Assembly (NCBI GenBank): GCA_043784065.1
Contig: JAYVYR010000012.1
Span: 1 to 26,672, forward strand
DNA: 26,672 nucleotides
Direction: 5' to 3'
DNA from: Bog-756 sp043784065
Lineage (GTDB): Bacteria > Actinomycetota > Acidimicrobiia > Acidimicrobiales > RAAP-2
The notes beneath the pieces were generated by a model, which was given only the letters and a program-made list of their open reading frames with translations, was not told where the DNA came from and did not search any database. Both the position numbers and the translations under genes were made by a program. Within the stretch, counting starts at the first letter, position 1. Each line of letters opens with the position of its first letter. This document shows positions 1 through 7,995 of this stretch, piece by piece.

Positions 1-353
1 TAGCGCATCAGCCACGTTGGTAGGGCCTGGTCCAGATAAGCGGCCTGGCCGGGCGAGACCGACTCGCTCGGCAGCAGGAACCGGATGGATTGACCACCGG
101 AGGTGAGTTCCATGATGGCCGCCTCCCGGCCGTCGGGCAGCTGCATCTTCTCGCGGCACGTGGCCGAGTCGAGGGCAGACCAGACGAGCAGCCGTTCGAT
201 CTGCGGCTGGGGGCCCTGGACGGTGACCCCGGCCGAGGTGAAGAGCAGACTGATGCCCTCTGTGGTCTTGGTGCCCCGCTCAGCGTCACCGGCGAGGGCG
301 ACACCGGGGAGCTGCATGCCCTCCGGAGGTAGCTCAGTGATCCCGACGGTCAT
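1..353 (-). CDS. Unknown protein, N-terminal part (runs off the window)
   Basis: The minus-strand frame starts with ATG at 353 and stays open to the window edge, giving about 117 residues (MTVGITELPPEG...). An AAGGAG motif sits 8 nt upstream of the ATG, a good ribosome binding site. A second ATG at 357 is in another frame and stops after a few codons. The sequence alternates short hydrophobic strands with Gly/Pro turns (GISLLFTSAG, GVTVQGPQP, REAAIMELTSGG, SIRFLLPSESV), which suggests a small beta-rich domain. No signal peptide or membrane helix is visible in this part. It lies 226 bp downstream of hemL on the same strand, behind two hairpins, so it may be a separate unit. I do not recognise the family. 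Confidence 0.7.
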   Translation of the reverse strand, partial: MTVGITELPPEGMQLPGVALAGDAERGTKTTEGISLLFTSAGVTVQGPQPQIERLLVWSALDSATCREKMQLPDGREAAIMELTSGGQSIRFLLPSESVSPGQAAYLDQALPTWLMR

Positions 354-388
354 CCATCTCTCCTTCGTGGCCGGAGCCTGCTGTCGAC

Positions 389-441
389 CGGGCGGCTTCC
401 GCCCGTTAGTCCTCTATCCCCTATCGGCCCCCGGCGGGGGC
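389..441. terminator. Two adjacent GC hairpins between hemL and the next gene
   Basis: Two perfect hairpins stand 21 nt apart: CGGGCGG/CCGCCCG with a 3-nt loop at 389-405, and GCCCCC/GGGGGC with a 3-nt loop at 427-441. Neither has a T-tract on either strand. Position after the hemL stop (580) and before the next start (353) suggests a terminator or attenuator of the hem operon. Terminators without a U-tract occur in high-GC Actinomycetota, so the assignment rests on position and symmetry only. Confidence 0.35.
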
Positions 442-579
442 TTCAGGAAGTCGGTGCACACCCGGCCAGGGGATGCACCGCTGCCATTCTGCACCGTTCG
501 GGGCGGCGGAGGTTGGACCGCACCTCGGACAATTGCTTCGGCAACCAGTGTTGCTACCTTGAGCGCGCTCACTTCCGAC

Positions 580-1938
580 CTACCGAGCGGCGATCACCTC
601 GGCGATGGACTCCTCGGCGCAGGCCAGGGCACGGTCGTATTCAGTGTCTCCGTGGGCCATCGACGGGAACGCCACTTCGTAGGGACCGGGGGCGAGTGCC
701 ACCCCCCGGGAAAGCATCGAACGAAAGAACTTGGCATAGAGCCCGGTAGCGGCCGAAGCCACCGCGCCGTCGTAGTTCGACACATCGGGTCCGCCGTCAG
801 GCACGAAGAACAGTCCGAAGAGCGGACCGACCACGGGCACTCGAGCGGTCAGCGGCCGACCCTCCACGTCCGTCGCGCCGGCGGCGGTCAGCGCTCCAGC
901 CAGGATTCCCTGCAGCGCCGACCCGAATCCGACGACCGAGGTGGACAGTCCGACATAGGAGTCGGGGTTCAACAGGTCGAGCACGGTACGGCCGGCGGCG
1001 GTAGCGAGCGGGTTCCCCGACAGTGTGCCCGCCTGGTAGACCGGGCCCAACGGAGCCAGGACGGCCAGCACATCTTGGCGACCTCCGAACGCTCCGACCG
1101 GCAGCCCGCCGCCGATCACCTTTCCAAAACACCACAGGTCGGGCTGCACCCCGGTAGATGCGGCGGCCCCCCCTTCGCCCAGTCGGAACCCGGTGATGAC
1201 CTCATCGAAGACCAACAGTGCGCCCACCGCGTCGCAGGCGTTCCGCAGCCCTTCCAGGAAGCCCGGCGCCGGCGGTACGAGGCCCATGTTGGCGGCCACC
1301 GCCTCGACAATCACACAGGCCACCCGGTCATCGAGTTCCGGCACCACGTTGTAGGGGGAGACAACGGTGTCGGCCACCGCCGCGCCCGGTACTCCGGCAG
1401 AGTCGGGGAGCCCGAGCGTGGCGACACCGCTGCCACCGCCGGCCAGCAGGCCATCAGAGTGCCCGTGGTAGCAGCCGGCGAACTTGACGATGCGGTCCCG
1501 CCCCGTAAATCCGCGGGCCACCCGGATCACGCTCATGGTGGCCTCGGTGCCTGACGACACCAGGCGGACCTGCTGGCAACCGGGGACCCGGTGGCGGATG
1601 GCCTCGGCCAGTACAACTTCACCTTCGGTCGGTGCCCCGAAGGTGGTGCCGTACCCGGCCGCCTCGCGCACTGCGGCCACTACCGCCGGGTGGGCGTGGC
1701 CGAGGATGGATGCGCCGTAGGACTGAACGAAATCGAGGAGTTGATTGCCGTCGGCATCCCAGACGTAGGCACCCTGGCCCCGGGCGACGAAGTAGGGGTG
1801 GCCGCCGACGGACCGGAAGGAGCGCACCGGCGAGTTGACCCCACCCGGAATGACCTTGACAGCCCGAGTGAACAAGGCCTCGGAAGCCGCGTGGTCGAGT
1901 CGTGGAGGAGTAGATGGCAAGTTCGTCGGCTCAGTCAT
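580..1938 (-). CDS. hemL: Glutamate-1-semialdehyde 2,1-aminomutase
   Basis: PLP enzyme that converts glutamate-1-semialdehyde to 5-aminolevulinate, the second step of the C5 route of tetrapyrrole synthesis; cytosolic. The 452-residue product has the usual family length. Visible motifs are GGVNSPVRSF near residue 32, the PLP aspartate in LLVFDEVITGFR (Asp245), the Schiff-base lysine in FGKVIGGGLPVGAFGG (Lys273) and YQAGTLSGNP near 301. The chosen ATG at 1938 overlaps the hemB stop as ATGACTGA. The frame is open further upstream to 2085, but that stretch lies inside hemB and does not look like the family. It is the last recognised gene of the cluster rex-hemA-hemC-cobA-hemD-hemB-hemL, so with hemA it completes 5-aminolevulinate synthesis. 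Confidence 0.97.
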   Translation of the reverse strand: MTEPTNLPSTPPRLDHAASEALFTRAVKVIPGGVNSPVRSFRSVGGHPYFVARGQGAYVWDADGNQLLDFVQSYGASILGHAHPAVVAAVREAAGYGTTFGAPTEGEVVLAEAIRHRVPGCQQVRLVSSGTEATMSVIRVARGFTGRDRIVKFAGCYHGHSDGLLAGGGSGVATLGLPDSAGVPGAAVADTVVSPYNVVPELDDRVACVIVEAVAANMGLVPPAPGFLEGLRNACDAVGALLVFDEVITGFRLGEGGAAASTGVQPDLWCFGKVIGGGLPVGAFGGRQDVLAVLAPLGPVYQAGTLSGNPLATAAGRTVLDLLNPDSYVGLSTSVVGFGSALQGILAGALTAAGATDVEGRPLTARVPVVGPLFGLFFVPDGGPDVSNYDGAVASAATGLYAKFFRSMLSRGVALAPGPYEVAFPSMAHGDTEYDRALACAEESIAEVIAAR

Positions 1939-2953
1939 GGAGGATCTCCGCCAGCTCGCCGGCAAAGTAGGTAAGTACGAAGTCGGCACCGGCACGTTTG
2001 ACCGAGGTGATCTGTTCGAGCGCCACCGCCGGGCCGTCGATCCAGCCCCGCTCGGCCGCGGCTTTGACCATGGCGTACTCGCCACTCACATGATACGCGC
2101 CGACGGGTACGTCGACCAGGGCCCGAACGTCGGCCACAACGTCGAGATAAGTCAGTGCCGGCTTGACCATCACCATGTCGGCCCCTTCGGCCACGTCGAG
2201 TGTGACCTCTGCCAACGCCTCGCGACGATTCCGGGGATCCTGTTGGTATCCCTTGCGGTCTCCACCATCGGCGATGGATACGTCGGCCGCCTCGCGGAAG
2301 GGACCATAGAGCGCTGACGCGTATTTGGCCGCGTAGGCCAACACAGCGGCGTTTACGTGGCCGGCGCTGTCGAGCGCGGCTCGGATGGCTCCCACTTGGC
2401 CGTCCATCATTCCGCTGGGGGCGATCACGTCGGCGCCGGCCGTAGCCTGGAAGACGGCAAGACGTGCGTAATAGTCAAGCGTGGCATCGTTGTCGACAGC
2501 ACCGGTGCCGGGGTCGACGATGCCACAGTGTCCGTGGTCGGTGAACTCGTCGAGACAGCAGTCGGCCATAACCACGAGGTCGTCCCCCACCGCATCGCGT
2601 ACCGCACCGATGGCCCGTCGGGTGATGCCGTCCGGCGCAACGGCGGCAGATCCGGTGGGGTCCTTGTGCGCGGTCAACGGAAGAGGGAACAGGATCACCC
2701 CGGGTACCCCGAGTGCAGCCAGGCGCCGAACCTCGGCCACCAGAGAGTCGACCGTGTGCTGGACCACGCCGGGCATCGATCCGACAGGTCGTGCGGCCTC
2801 CAGGCCGTCGGCTACGAACAGGGGGGCGACCAGGTCGTCGACGGTGAGCGTCGTCTGGGCCACGAGGCGTCGCAGGGCCGGTGTCCGGCGCAGACGACGC
2901 ATCCGACGGACCGGATATCGGGAGGCGGCGAAATAGTCGGACACGATGCTCAA
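1931..2953 (-). CDS. hemB: Delta-aminolevulinic acid dehydratase (porphobilinogen synthase)
   Basis: Condenses two 5-aminolevulinate molecules to porphobilinogen. The 340-residue frame carries the two active-site lysines in YAAKYASALYGPFR (Lys210) and MVMVKPAL (Lys264). The metal loop reads ADCCLDEFTDHGHCG: relative to the three-Cys zinc site of animal and E. coli enzymes, the first and third cysteines are kept (133, 143) and the middle one is Asp135, a pattern I recall from other actinobacterial HemB. Magnesium or mixed metal use is an inference. The frame begins with TTG at 2953; GTG at 2944 is an alternative, and neither has a clear ribosome binding site. The stop overlaps the hemL start by 8 nt, so the two are probably translationally coupled. 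Confidence 0.96.
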   Translation of the reverse strand: MSIVSDYFAASRYPVRRMRRLRRTPALRRLVAQTTLTVDDLVAPLFVADGLEAARPVGSMPGVVQHTVDSLVAEVRRLAALGVPGVILFPLPLTAHKDPTGSAAVAPDGITRRAIGAVRDAVGDDLVVMADCCLDEFTDHGHCGIVDPGTGAVDNDATLDYYARLAVFQATAGADVIAPSGMMDGQVGAIRAALDSAGHVNAAVLAYAAKYASALYGPFREAADVSIADGGDRKGYQQDPRNRREALAEVTLDVAEGADMVMVKPALTYLDVVADVRALVDVPVGAYHVSGEYAMVKAAAERGWIDGPAVALEQITSVKRAGADFVLTYFAGELAEILHD

Positions 2954-3034
2954 GCCTATGGCACCACCACCGCAACTCTCCCCCCGTGGCGTAGAGGCGC
3001 ACCACTTCGTGCCGAGTCAGCCGGGCCGGTCGTC

Positions 3035-3066
3035 CAGGAGGGCGGGTTCAGGAGGGCGGGTTCAGG
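3035..3066. repeat. 14-bp tandem duplication spanning the hemD stop codon
   Basis: CAGGAGGGCGGGTT occurs twice in tandem (3035-3048 and 3049-3062) and is followed by a further CAGG. The hemD stop codon (3062-3064) lies at the right-hand junction. The duplication adds 14 bp to the hemD-hemB gap and leaves both proteins unchanged. Confidence 0.85.
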
Positions 3067-3898
3067 CCAGCGCCTTAGCCACGGCCGCCACCAGACCGTC
3101 GATGGTGTGCGGATCCGCTTCGGTCGTGATGCAGAGGCCGGCGGCCCGCACCGCCCCAGATGTCACCGGTCCGATCGACACGACGATCGGTGGCACGCCG
3201 TCGACGCCGAGCAGGTCGACCGTTCGCTCCACCGTGGATGACGAGGTGAACGCGACGGCGTCGGCGGCCACTGCACGTGCCACCGCTCCGGCATCGACGC
3301 GACCTGCCACCGTGCGGTAGGCGACCACCTCGTCGACCCGCCAGCCCTTGGCGGCAAGACCCGGACCCACCACATCGCGCACCTGTTCGGCCCGGACGAA
3401 CAGCGCAGCTCCCTCGCCAGTGTCCAGTCCTGGAGCACCTGGCGCCAGGGTCTCCTGGGGAAAGACCTCGACCAGGGCCTCCGACACGGCGTCTTCGGGC
3501 ACCAGGTCCGGAACGATGCCGCGGACCATCAGGGCCTTGGCCGTCGAGGTCCCGACCGCCGCCCACCGGGTCGGGGCCGGTAGGGACCGCTCTCCCACGG
3601 CATCAACCATCCGGGCCACACCGTTGGCCGAGGTCACCACCACCCATCGGTAGGTGCCCGCCACCACCCGGTCGGCCGCCGCCGCCAGCGCCGCGCCGCC
3701 GTCCGCCGCGTCCTCGATGGCGATCACGGGTAGCTCGACCACGTCCGCTCCGAGGCTGGCCAGCAGCTGCACGAGGCCTGATGCCTGGGCCCTGGCCCGG
3801 GTCACCACGACCGAACGGCCGGCCAGGCAGCCCGGCGTCGGGACCGGGACAGTCCGGGCCGGAGGTCGGGTCGACGACCCGCTTACCGGGTGGTGCAC
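3062..3898 (-). CDS. hemD: Uroporphyrinogen-III synthase
   Basis: Cyclises hydroxymethylbilane with inversion of ring D to give uroporphyrinogen III. The 278-residue product fits the poorly conserved two-lobe HemD family: RSVVVTRARAQASGLVQLLASLGADVVELPVIAIED for the first lobe, RWVVVTSANGVARMVDAVG, then VAYRTV, AVAFTSSSTVERTVDLLG and PPIVVSIGPVTSGAVRAAGL near the C-terminus, all typical of the fold. Translation starts with GTG at 3898, preceded by GGGAAG. It is 37 nt downstream of cobA. In Streptomyces the CobA and HemD activities are usually one fused protein; here they are separate genes. Confidence 0.92.
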   Translation of the reverse strand: MHHPVSGSSTRPPARTVPVPTPGCLAGRSVVVTRARAQASGLVQLLASLGADVVELPVIAIEDAADGGAALAAAADRVVAGTYRWVVVTSANGVARMVDAVGERSLPAPTRWAAVGTSTAKALMVRGIVPDLVPEDAVSEALVEVFPQETLAPGAPGLDTGEGAALFVRAEQVRDVVGPGLAAKGWRVDEVVAYRTVAGRVDAGAVARAVAADAVAFTSSSTVERTVDLLGVDGVPPIVVSIGPVTSGAVRAAGLCITTEADPHTIDGLVAAVAKALA

Positions 3899-3935
3899 GG
3901 CCCCGCTTCCCTAATCCGGCGGTTCACCTGTGTCC

Positions 3936-4667
3936 TCACGGGTCGACGCCAACGGCCACCGCCGCAGTCACATCCAAGCCTGCCACTGCTCCCACTATGA
4001 TCGCAGCGGGTGCCGGGAGATCGACCCCGGCCAGGTGAGCGAGATCGCACCGCACCACCTGCTGGCGGTCGGTCGTGCCCCAGTGGACGACTGCCACCGG
4101 CGTGTTGGCGTGGCGTCCGGCAGCCATCAGGCGGGCGGCGATGGCGGACCGGGCACCCATGCCCATCAGGACGACCAGGGTGCCGTCGAGGTGGGCCAGG
4201 GTGTCCCAATCGACGCCCGGCAGCGACGGGTCGCCCTCGTGGCCGGTCACCACAGTGACCGACGTAGACACGGTCCGGTGCGTGACGGGGATGCCGGCGG
4301 CGGCCGGCGCCGCGAATGCCGAGCTGACCCCGGGCACGACTTCCACGTCCACCCCGGCCTGGCGGAGCGCCTCCGCCTCTTCGCCGCCCCGCCCGAAGAC
4401 GAACGGATCACCGCCCTTCAGGCGGACGACCCGCCGGCCCGACCGACCGTGAGTCACCAAGAGGTCGTTGATATCGGTCTGCCGACCCGACTGGCCCGGT
4501 CCCTTGCCTACATCGATCAACTCGGCCCCGGCCGGTGCCAGGTCGAGCAACTCATGGGCGATCAGCCGGTCGTAGACCACGACATCGGCCTCGGCCAGGA
4601 GGGCAGCGCCGCGTCGTGTCAGGAGTCCGGGATCGCCGGGGCCGGCACCCACCAGTGCGACCGTCAC
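3936..4667 (-). CDS. cobA: Uroporphyrinogen-III C-methyltransferase
   Basis: SAM-dependent methyltransferase that makes precorrin-2 from uroporphyrinogen III, the branch to siroheme and cobalamin. The sequence contains VALVGAGPGDPGLLT (residues 3-17), VVYDRLI, the family signature VRLKGGDPFVFGRGGEE (81-97) and PGVSSAFAAPAAAGIPVTHR (112-131). At 243 residues it is a stand-alone enzyme without the CysG dehydrogenase/chelatase part. The GTG at 4667 is chosen because it overlaps the hemC stop as GTGA and gives the usual N-terminus; a GTG at 4682 in the same frame would add five residues. Its place inside the hem cluster lets siroheme/cobalamin supply follow heme supply. Confidence 0.94.
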   Translation of the reverse strand: MTVALVGAGPGDPGLLTRRGAALLAEADVVVYDRLIAHELLDLAPAGAELIDVGKGPGQSGRQTDINDLLVTHGRSGRRVVRLKGGDPFVFGRGGEEAEALRQAGVDVEVVPGVSSAFAAPAAAGIPVTHRTVSTSVTVVTGHEGDPSLPGVDWDTLAHLDGTLVVLMGMGARSAIAARLMAAGRHANTPVAVVHWGTTDRQQVVRCDLAHLAGVDLPAPAAIIVGAVAGLDVTAAVAVGVDP

Positions 4668-5617
4668 GATGCAGGCCGCCACGGACCGAGGTCGGCACCA
4701 CCGGCGTCGTCCAGCAGGTAGCGGGCCACGGATCGGCCGAGGGCGGGCCCGTCAGTACCCGTGGCCTCGTACCTGAGCACGATGTGGCCGTCGGCGCCGG
4801 CCACCATCCCGGTCAGCGACAGCGCTCCAGGGTTGGCACTTCGGTGACCTGCCATTGTGGCGTAGGCACCGACCGGCAGCGTGCACCCGGCTCCCAACTC
4901 AGCCAGGAACGCCCGTTCGGCCTCGACCACCCGTCGCACGACGGGGTCGTCGATGGCGAAAAGGGATGTCTTCGTAGCCTCGTCGTCGTCCCGGCACTCG
5001 ACAGCCAGGGCGCCTTGAGCCACCTGGGGCAGCATCGTCCGGACGTCGAGCGTGTCGGTCGCCATGCCGGCAGGGGGCTCCCACCCCAGGCGGTCGATGG
5101 CCGCCCGGGCAGCGACCACCGCGGTCACCCCGTGGGCGCCCACCTTGGCCAGGCGGGTGGCCAGGTTGCCCCGCAAGTCGGCGAAGGTGAGATCGGGCCG
5201 CAGGTTGGCCAGCTGCACCCGCCGGCGGGCCGAGCCGGTAGCCACCATCGCTCCCGTGGCTAGGTCCTCGAACCGGGCGCCCACCAGCACGTCACGCGGG
5301 TCGCCACGCTCGGGAAAGGCGGCCAGCATCAGACCCGGCATGGACAGGTCAGCGGAAGCGGGCAGGTCCTTGGCCGAGTGCACGGCAGCGTCGGCATCGC
5401 CCCGCGCTACCGCGGCCTGGACCTCCTTGACGAACACCCCCTGGCCGCCCAGCTCTGTCAGCGGCACATCGGTCCGACGGTCCCCTTCGGTATCGACGAT
5501 CACCAACTCGGCCGCTCTACCAGCGGCGGCCAGCAGTTCGGTGACCCTTCCGGCCTGCCACAGGGCCAGCGGCGAACCACGGGTGGCCAGCCGCAGCCGG
5601 CCGGTCGACTGGGTCAT
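4664..5617 (-). CDS. hemC: Hydroxymethylbilane synthase (porphobilinogen deaminase)
   Basis: Polymerises four porphobilinogens to hydroxymethylbilane. The 317-residue product opens with LRLATRGSPLALWQA, and shows the catalytic Asp84 in HSAKDLP, the LRGNLATRLAK segment near 148 and the dipyrromethane-cofactor cysteine Cys245 in LGAGCTLPVGAYA. The frame extends upstream to 5776 inside hemA, but the family begins at about this residue, so ATG 5617 is chosen; it lies 20 nt after the hemA stop. The stop overlaps the cobA start by 4 nt. Confidence 0.96.
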   Translation of the reverse strand: MTQSTGRLRLATRGSPLALWQAGRVTELLAAAGRAAELVIVDTEGDRRTDVPLTELGGQGVFVKEVQAAVARGDADAAVHSAKDLPASADLSMPGLMLAAFPERGDPRDVLVGARFEDLATGAMVATGSARRRVQLANLRPDLTFADLRGNLATRLAKVGAHGVTAVVAARAAIDRLGWEPPAGMATDTLDVRTMLPQVAQGALAVECRDDDEATKTSLFAIDDPVVRRVVEAERAFLAELGAGCTLPVGAYATMAGHRSANPGALSLTGMVAGADGHIVLRYEATGTDGPALGRSVARYLLDDAGGADLGPWRPAS

Positions 5618-5637
5618 GCCCGACACCCTGGCACCGG

Positions 5638-6921
5638 TCAGAGGTCGAACAGCGCGCGCAACGACTCCACGAGCCGCTCGCCGCGTGGGGTGCCGGCGGC
5701 CTCTTTCAAAACGACCGTCGGCTGATGGAGGAGCTTGGCAACCATGGCTCGGGTAACGGCGTCGACCTGCTCCCACTGAGCATCGCCGAGGTCGGTCCGC
5801 TTCGACCTCTGGCGGTCCATCTCGGCCATGCGTGCCTCCTCGACCCGGGACCGCAGGGCCGACACCATTGGTGCCGCGTCGCGGGCCCGCGAGGCTGCCC
5901 GGTAGCGCTCGACCTCGTCGGAAACGATGCAGTTGGCCGCGGCCACCTCGTCCTGGCGTCCGGTGATGGCGTCGGCCACCGCGGCCCGCAAGTCATCCAT
6001 GTCGAGTAGCACCAAGCCGTCGAGAGACGACGCATCGGGCTCGACGTTGCGCGGTACCCCTAAATCGACGACGACCAGGTCGGGACGACCGGTGCGCCGG
6101 GTCAGCGCAGCCTCGAGATCGGACCGGGTGACGATCGGGTGCGCGGTGCCGACGGTGGCGAAGGCCACGTCGACCTCGCCGAGCAGAGTGACCAGGTCGT
6201 CCAGGTCGCGGGTCTCCACGGTGTCGGCAGCCGAAACCGGCAGCCCGGCCACGAGCGTCACGACCCGTTCGGCCGTGCGGTTGGCCATGATCAGATGCTC
6301 GACGCCCCGCCCGCCGAGGGCCTGGGCCACGCCTTCGCCCATCTCGCCCGCCCCGATGATGGCCACCCGGGTGCCGGATAGGCCGTCGGTGTGCCGGTTG
6401 GCGGCCAGGGCCACGGCACCGTGCGACAGCGAGGTGATTCCCCGGGCGATGGCCGTCTCCGACCGGACCCGCTTGCCTGTCTCGACAGCGTGACGGAAGA
6501 GGGTGCCGAGCACCGGCCCTGACGAGTGCTCACCCTGGGCTCGTTCCCATGCCCGGCGGACCTGGCCGAGAACCTCGGACTCGCCGAGTACGGCCGAGTC
6601 GAGGCCCGAGGCCACGGCGAAGAGGTGGCTGGTGACGTCGTCATCGAAGCGGATAGTGCAGAACTCGGCCAGGGCTTCGACCGAGGTGCCGCCGACCTCG
6701 GCCAGGAACTCCTGGATCTCGGCCACGCCGTCGTGGAACCGCTCGACCACGGCGTAGACCTCGGTGCGCAGGCAGGTGGACAGCAGGACCGCCTCGGACA
6801 GGTTGGGCTGGTCACGTAGTCGACCGAGCGCTTTCGGAGTATCCGTCTCGGTGACCGTTACTCGGTCGAGGATCTCCAGGGGGGCCCGCTTCTGCTCGAG
6901 GCCCACGACGATTACCGACAC
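5638..6921 (-). CDS. hemA: Glutamyl-tRNA reductase
   Basis: NADPH-dependent reduction of glutamyl-tRNA(Glu) to glutamate-1-semialdehyde, the committed step of the C5 pathway. The 427-residue protein has the thioester-forming Cys50 in LLSTCLRTEVYA, His99 in SHLFAVASGLDSAVLGESEVLGQV, a Rossmann motif VAIIGAGEMGEGVA near 187-199 and the long C-terminal helical dimerisation region. It starts with GTG at 6921; a GAGG motif lies about 10 nt upstream. Rex lies immediately upstream (247 bp gap) on the same strand, matching the rex-hemACD arrangement reported in Streptomyces coelicolor. Confidence 0.97.
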   Translation of the reverse strand: MSVIVVGLEQKRAPLEILDRVTVTETDTPKALGRLRDQPNLSEAVLLSTCLRTEVYAVVERFHDGVAEIQEFLAEVGGTSVEALAEFCTIRFDDDVTSHLFAVASGLDSAVLGESEVLGQVRRAWERAQGEHSSGPVLGTLFRHAVETGKRVRSETAIARGITSLSHGAVALAANRHTDGLSGTRVAIIGAGEMGEGVAQALGGRGVEHLIMANRTAERVVTLVAGLPVSAADTVETRDLDDLVTLLGEVDVAFATVGTAHPIVTRSDLEAALTRRTGRPDLVVVDLGVPRNVEPDASSLDGLVLLDMDDLRAAVADAITGRQDEVAAANCIVSDEVERYRAASRARDAAPMVSALRSRVEEARMAEMDRQRSKRTDLGDAQWEQVDAVTRAMVAKLLHQPTVVLKEAAGTPRGERLVESLRALFDL

Positions 6922-6969
6922 GCCACGACCGCCTCGGATGGTGCCTGGTTCGCTCGATCGGTCACTCGG

Positions 6970-7005
6970 TCACAACCTCGGTGTCACAGCGTCGGTGAGT
7001 TCACA
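6970..7005 (-). promoter_or_regulatory. Three TGTGA half-sites upstream of hemA
   Basis: Reading toward hemA, TGTGA occurs three times (complement of TCACA at 6970-6974, 6984-6988 and 7001-7005), all in the same orientation, with a short GTGA-GT-TCAC palindrome at 6995-7004. TGTGA is the half-site of both Rex and CRP-type regulators, but the classical inverted TGTGA-N6-TCACA is absent. A weak or unusual operator in the rex-hemA gap is possible; this is an inference. Confidence 0.25.
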
Positions 7006-7168
7006 TCGGTGGCTAGGACGGCCTTGTCCTCCTACCCTACCGAGGATCAGGAATCCACCGGTCGGATGCGCGCTCTATTTTGCTCCAGCATCGCGGCACC
7101 CGGGCAACTCCGCCAGTCGCCTGATCCAGACTCCCGTGGCGATGCGGTCCGGAGCTAGCACCGGTGCA

Positions 7169-7921
7169 TCAACTGCGGCCGTTCGGGGTCCGGCCGATCG
7201 ACCGGATCCTCGGCATCCGCTCGCCGGCCTCGTTGTCGATCCGGCGGGCCTGGTAGAAGCTCATCACCTGGAGCTCCATGCTCAGGTCGACGTACCGGAG
7301 GAGCACACTGTCCGGCACGTGAAGCACCAACGGGGCGAAGTTCAGCACCGACCGCACCCCTGCGTCGACCAGGAGGTCGGCCACCCGCTGGGCCACCGGC
7401 GCCGGTGTGGTGATGACCCCGATGGCCAACGGGGTGGCGGCGGCGATGGTCTGCAGGTCGTCGGGGTGACGTACCTCGATATCGTCGATCCGCTCACCGA
7501 TGATGGTCGGGTCGGTGTCGATGAGAGCTACCACCTCGAAATTGCGGGCGGCGAACCCCTGGCTTCGGGCCAGGGCCCGACCCAGGTTGCCTATGCCGGC
7601 GATAGCCACGGTCCACTCGCGGTCCAGTCCGAGTTGGCGATCGATCTGCGCGGCTAGGAAGGCCACGTCGTAGCCGCTGCCCCGGGTCCCGAACGATCCG
7701 AGGAGTGAGAGGTCTTTGCGCACCTTGGCCGCATTGACCTGGGCGGCAGATCCAAGGAGTTCAGAGGAGACGGTCGCCGTTCCCGACCGGAGAAGCTCTT
7801 CGAGAATCCGCTGGTAGACGGGCAGGCGGGCCACCGTGGCTTCGGGAATACGCCGACCGTGGACGGAGCCGGCGCCGGCTGTCCGGTGCTCGCTACTTGA
7901 GGAGTGGTCGTCGGTGGGCAC
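7169..7921 (-). CDS. rex: Redox-sensing transcriptional repressor Rex
   Basis: DNA-binding repressor that senses the NADH/NAD+ ratio and controls respiratory and related genes. The 250-residue protein has a winged-helix N-terminal domain (about 27-82; RLPVYQRILEELLRSG, NAAKVRKDLSLLGSFGTRGSGYDV) and a Rossmann domain with VAIAGIGNLGRALA (105-118), LIDTDPTIIGE and the C-terminal swap helix (ELQVMSFYQARR). The first 25 residues are Ser/His-rich and probably disordered. Translation starts with GTG at 7921; a TACGAT -10 box 7 nt upstream suggests a leaderless message. As head of the hem cluster it probably tunes heme synthesis to redox state. No obvious Rex operator is seen in the 74 bp before its own start. 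Confidence 0.95.
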   Translation of the reverse strand: MPTDDHSSSSEHRTAGAGSVHGRRIPEATVARLPVYQRILEELLRSGTATVSSELLGSAAQVNAAKVRKDLSLLGSFGTRGSGYDVAFLAAQIDRQLGLDREWTVAIAGIGNLGRALARSQGFAARNFEVVALIDTDPTIIGERIDDIEVRHPDDLQTIAAATPLAIGVITTPAPVAQRVADLLVDAGVRSVLNFAPLVLHVPDSVLLRYVDLSMELQVMSFYQARRIDNEAGERMPRIRSIGRTPNGRS

Positions 7922-7928
7922 GGCCAGG

Positions 7929-7934
7929 ATCGTA
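7929..7934 (-). promoter_or_regulatory. Predicted -10 box for leaderless rex
   Basis: TACGAT on the minus strand fits TANNNT and leaves 7 nt to the GTG start, so transcription would begin at or next to the start codon. No convincing -35 element is visible. Confidence 0.45.
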
Positions 7935-7995
7935 GGACGAAGAGGCCAGGCGCGCCTTGTCGACCGGTGGAATCCCTTTTACCGACGTGCAGGAC

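Noticed and set aside
103..1554. Long plus-strand frame of 483 codons opposite hemL
   Set aside because: It lies opposite hemL and its translation is Arg/Gly/His-rich without any domain; typical of antisense frames in GC-rich genes.
7922..7995. Rex operator in front of rex
   Set aside because: No TGTGA/TCACA pair is present in this interval.
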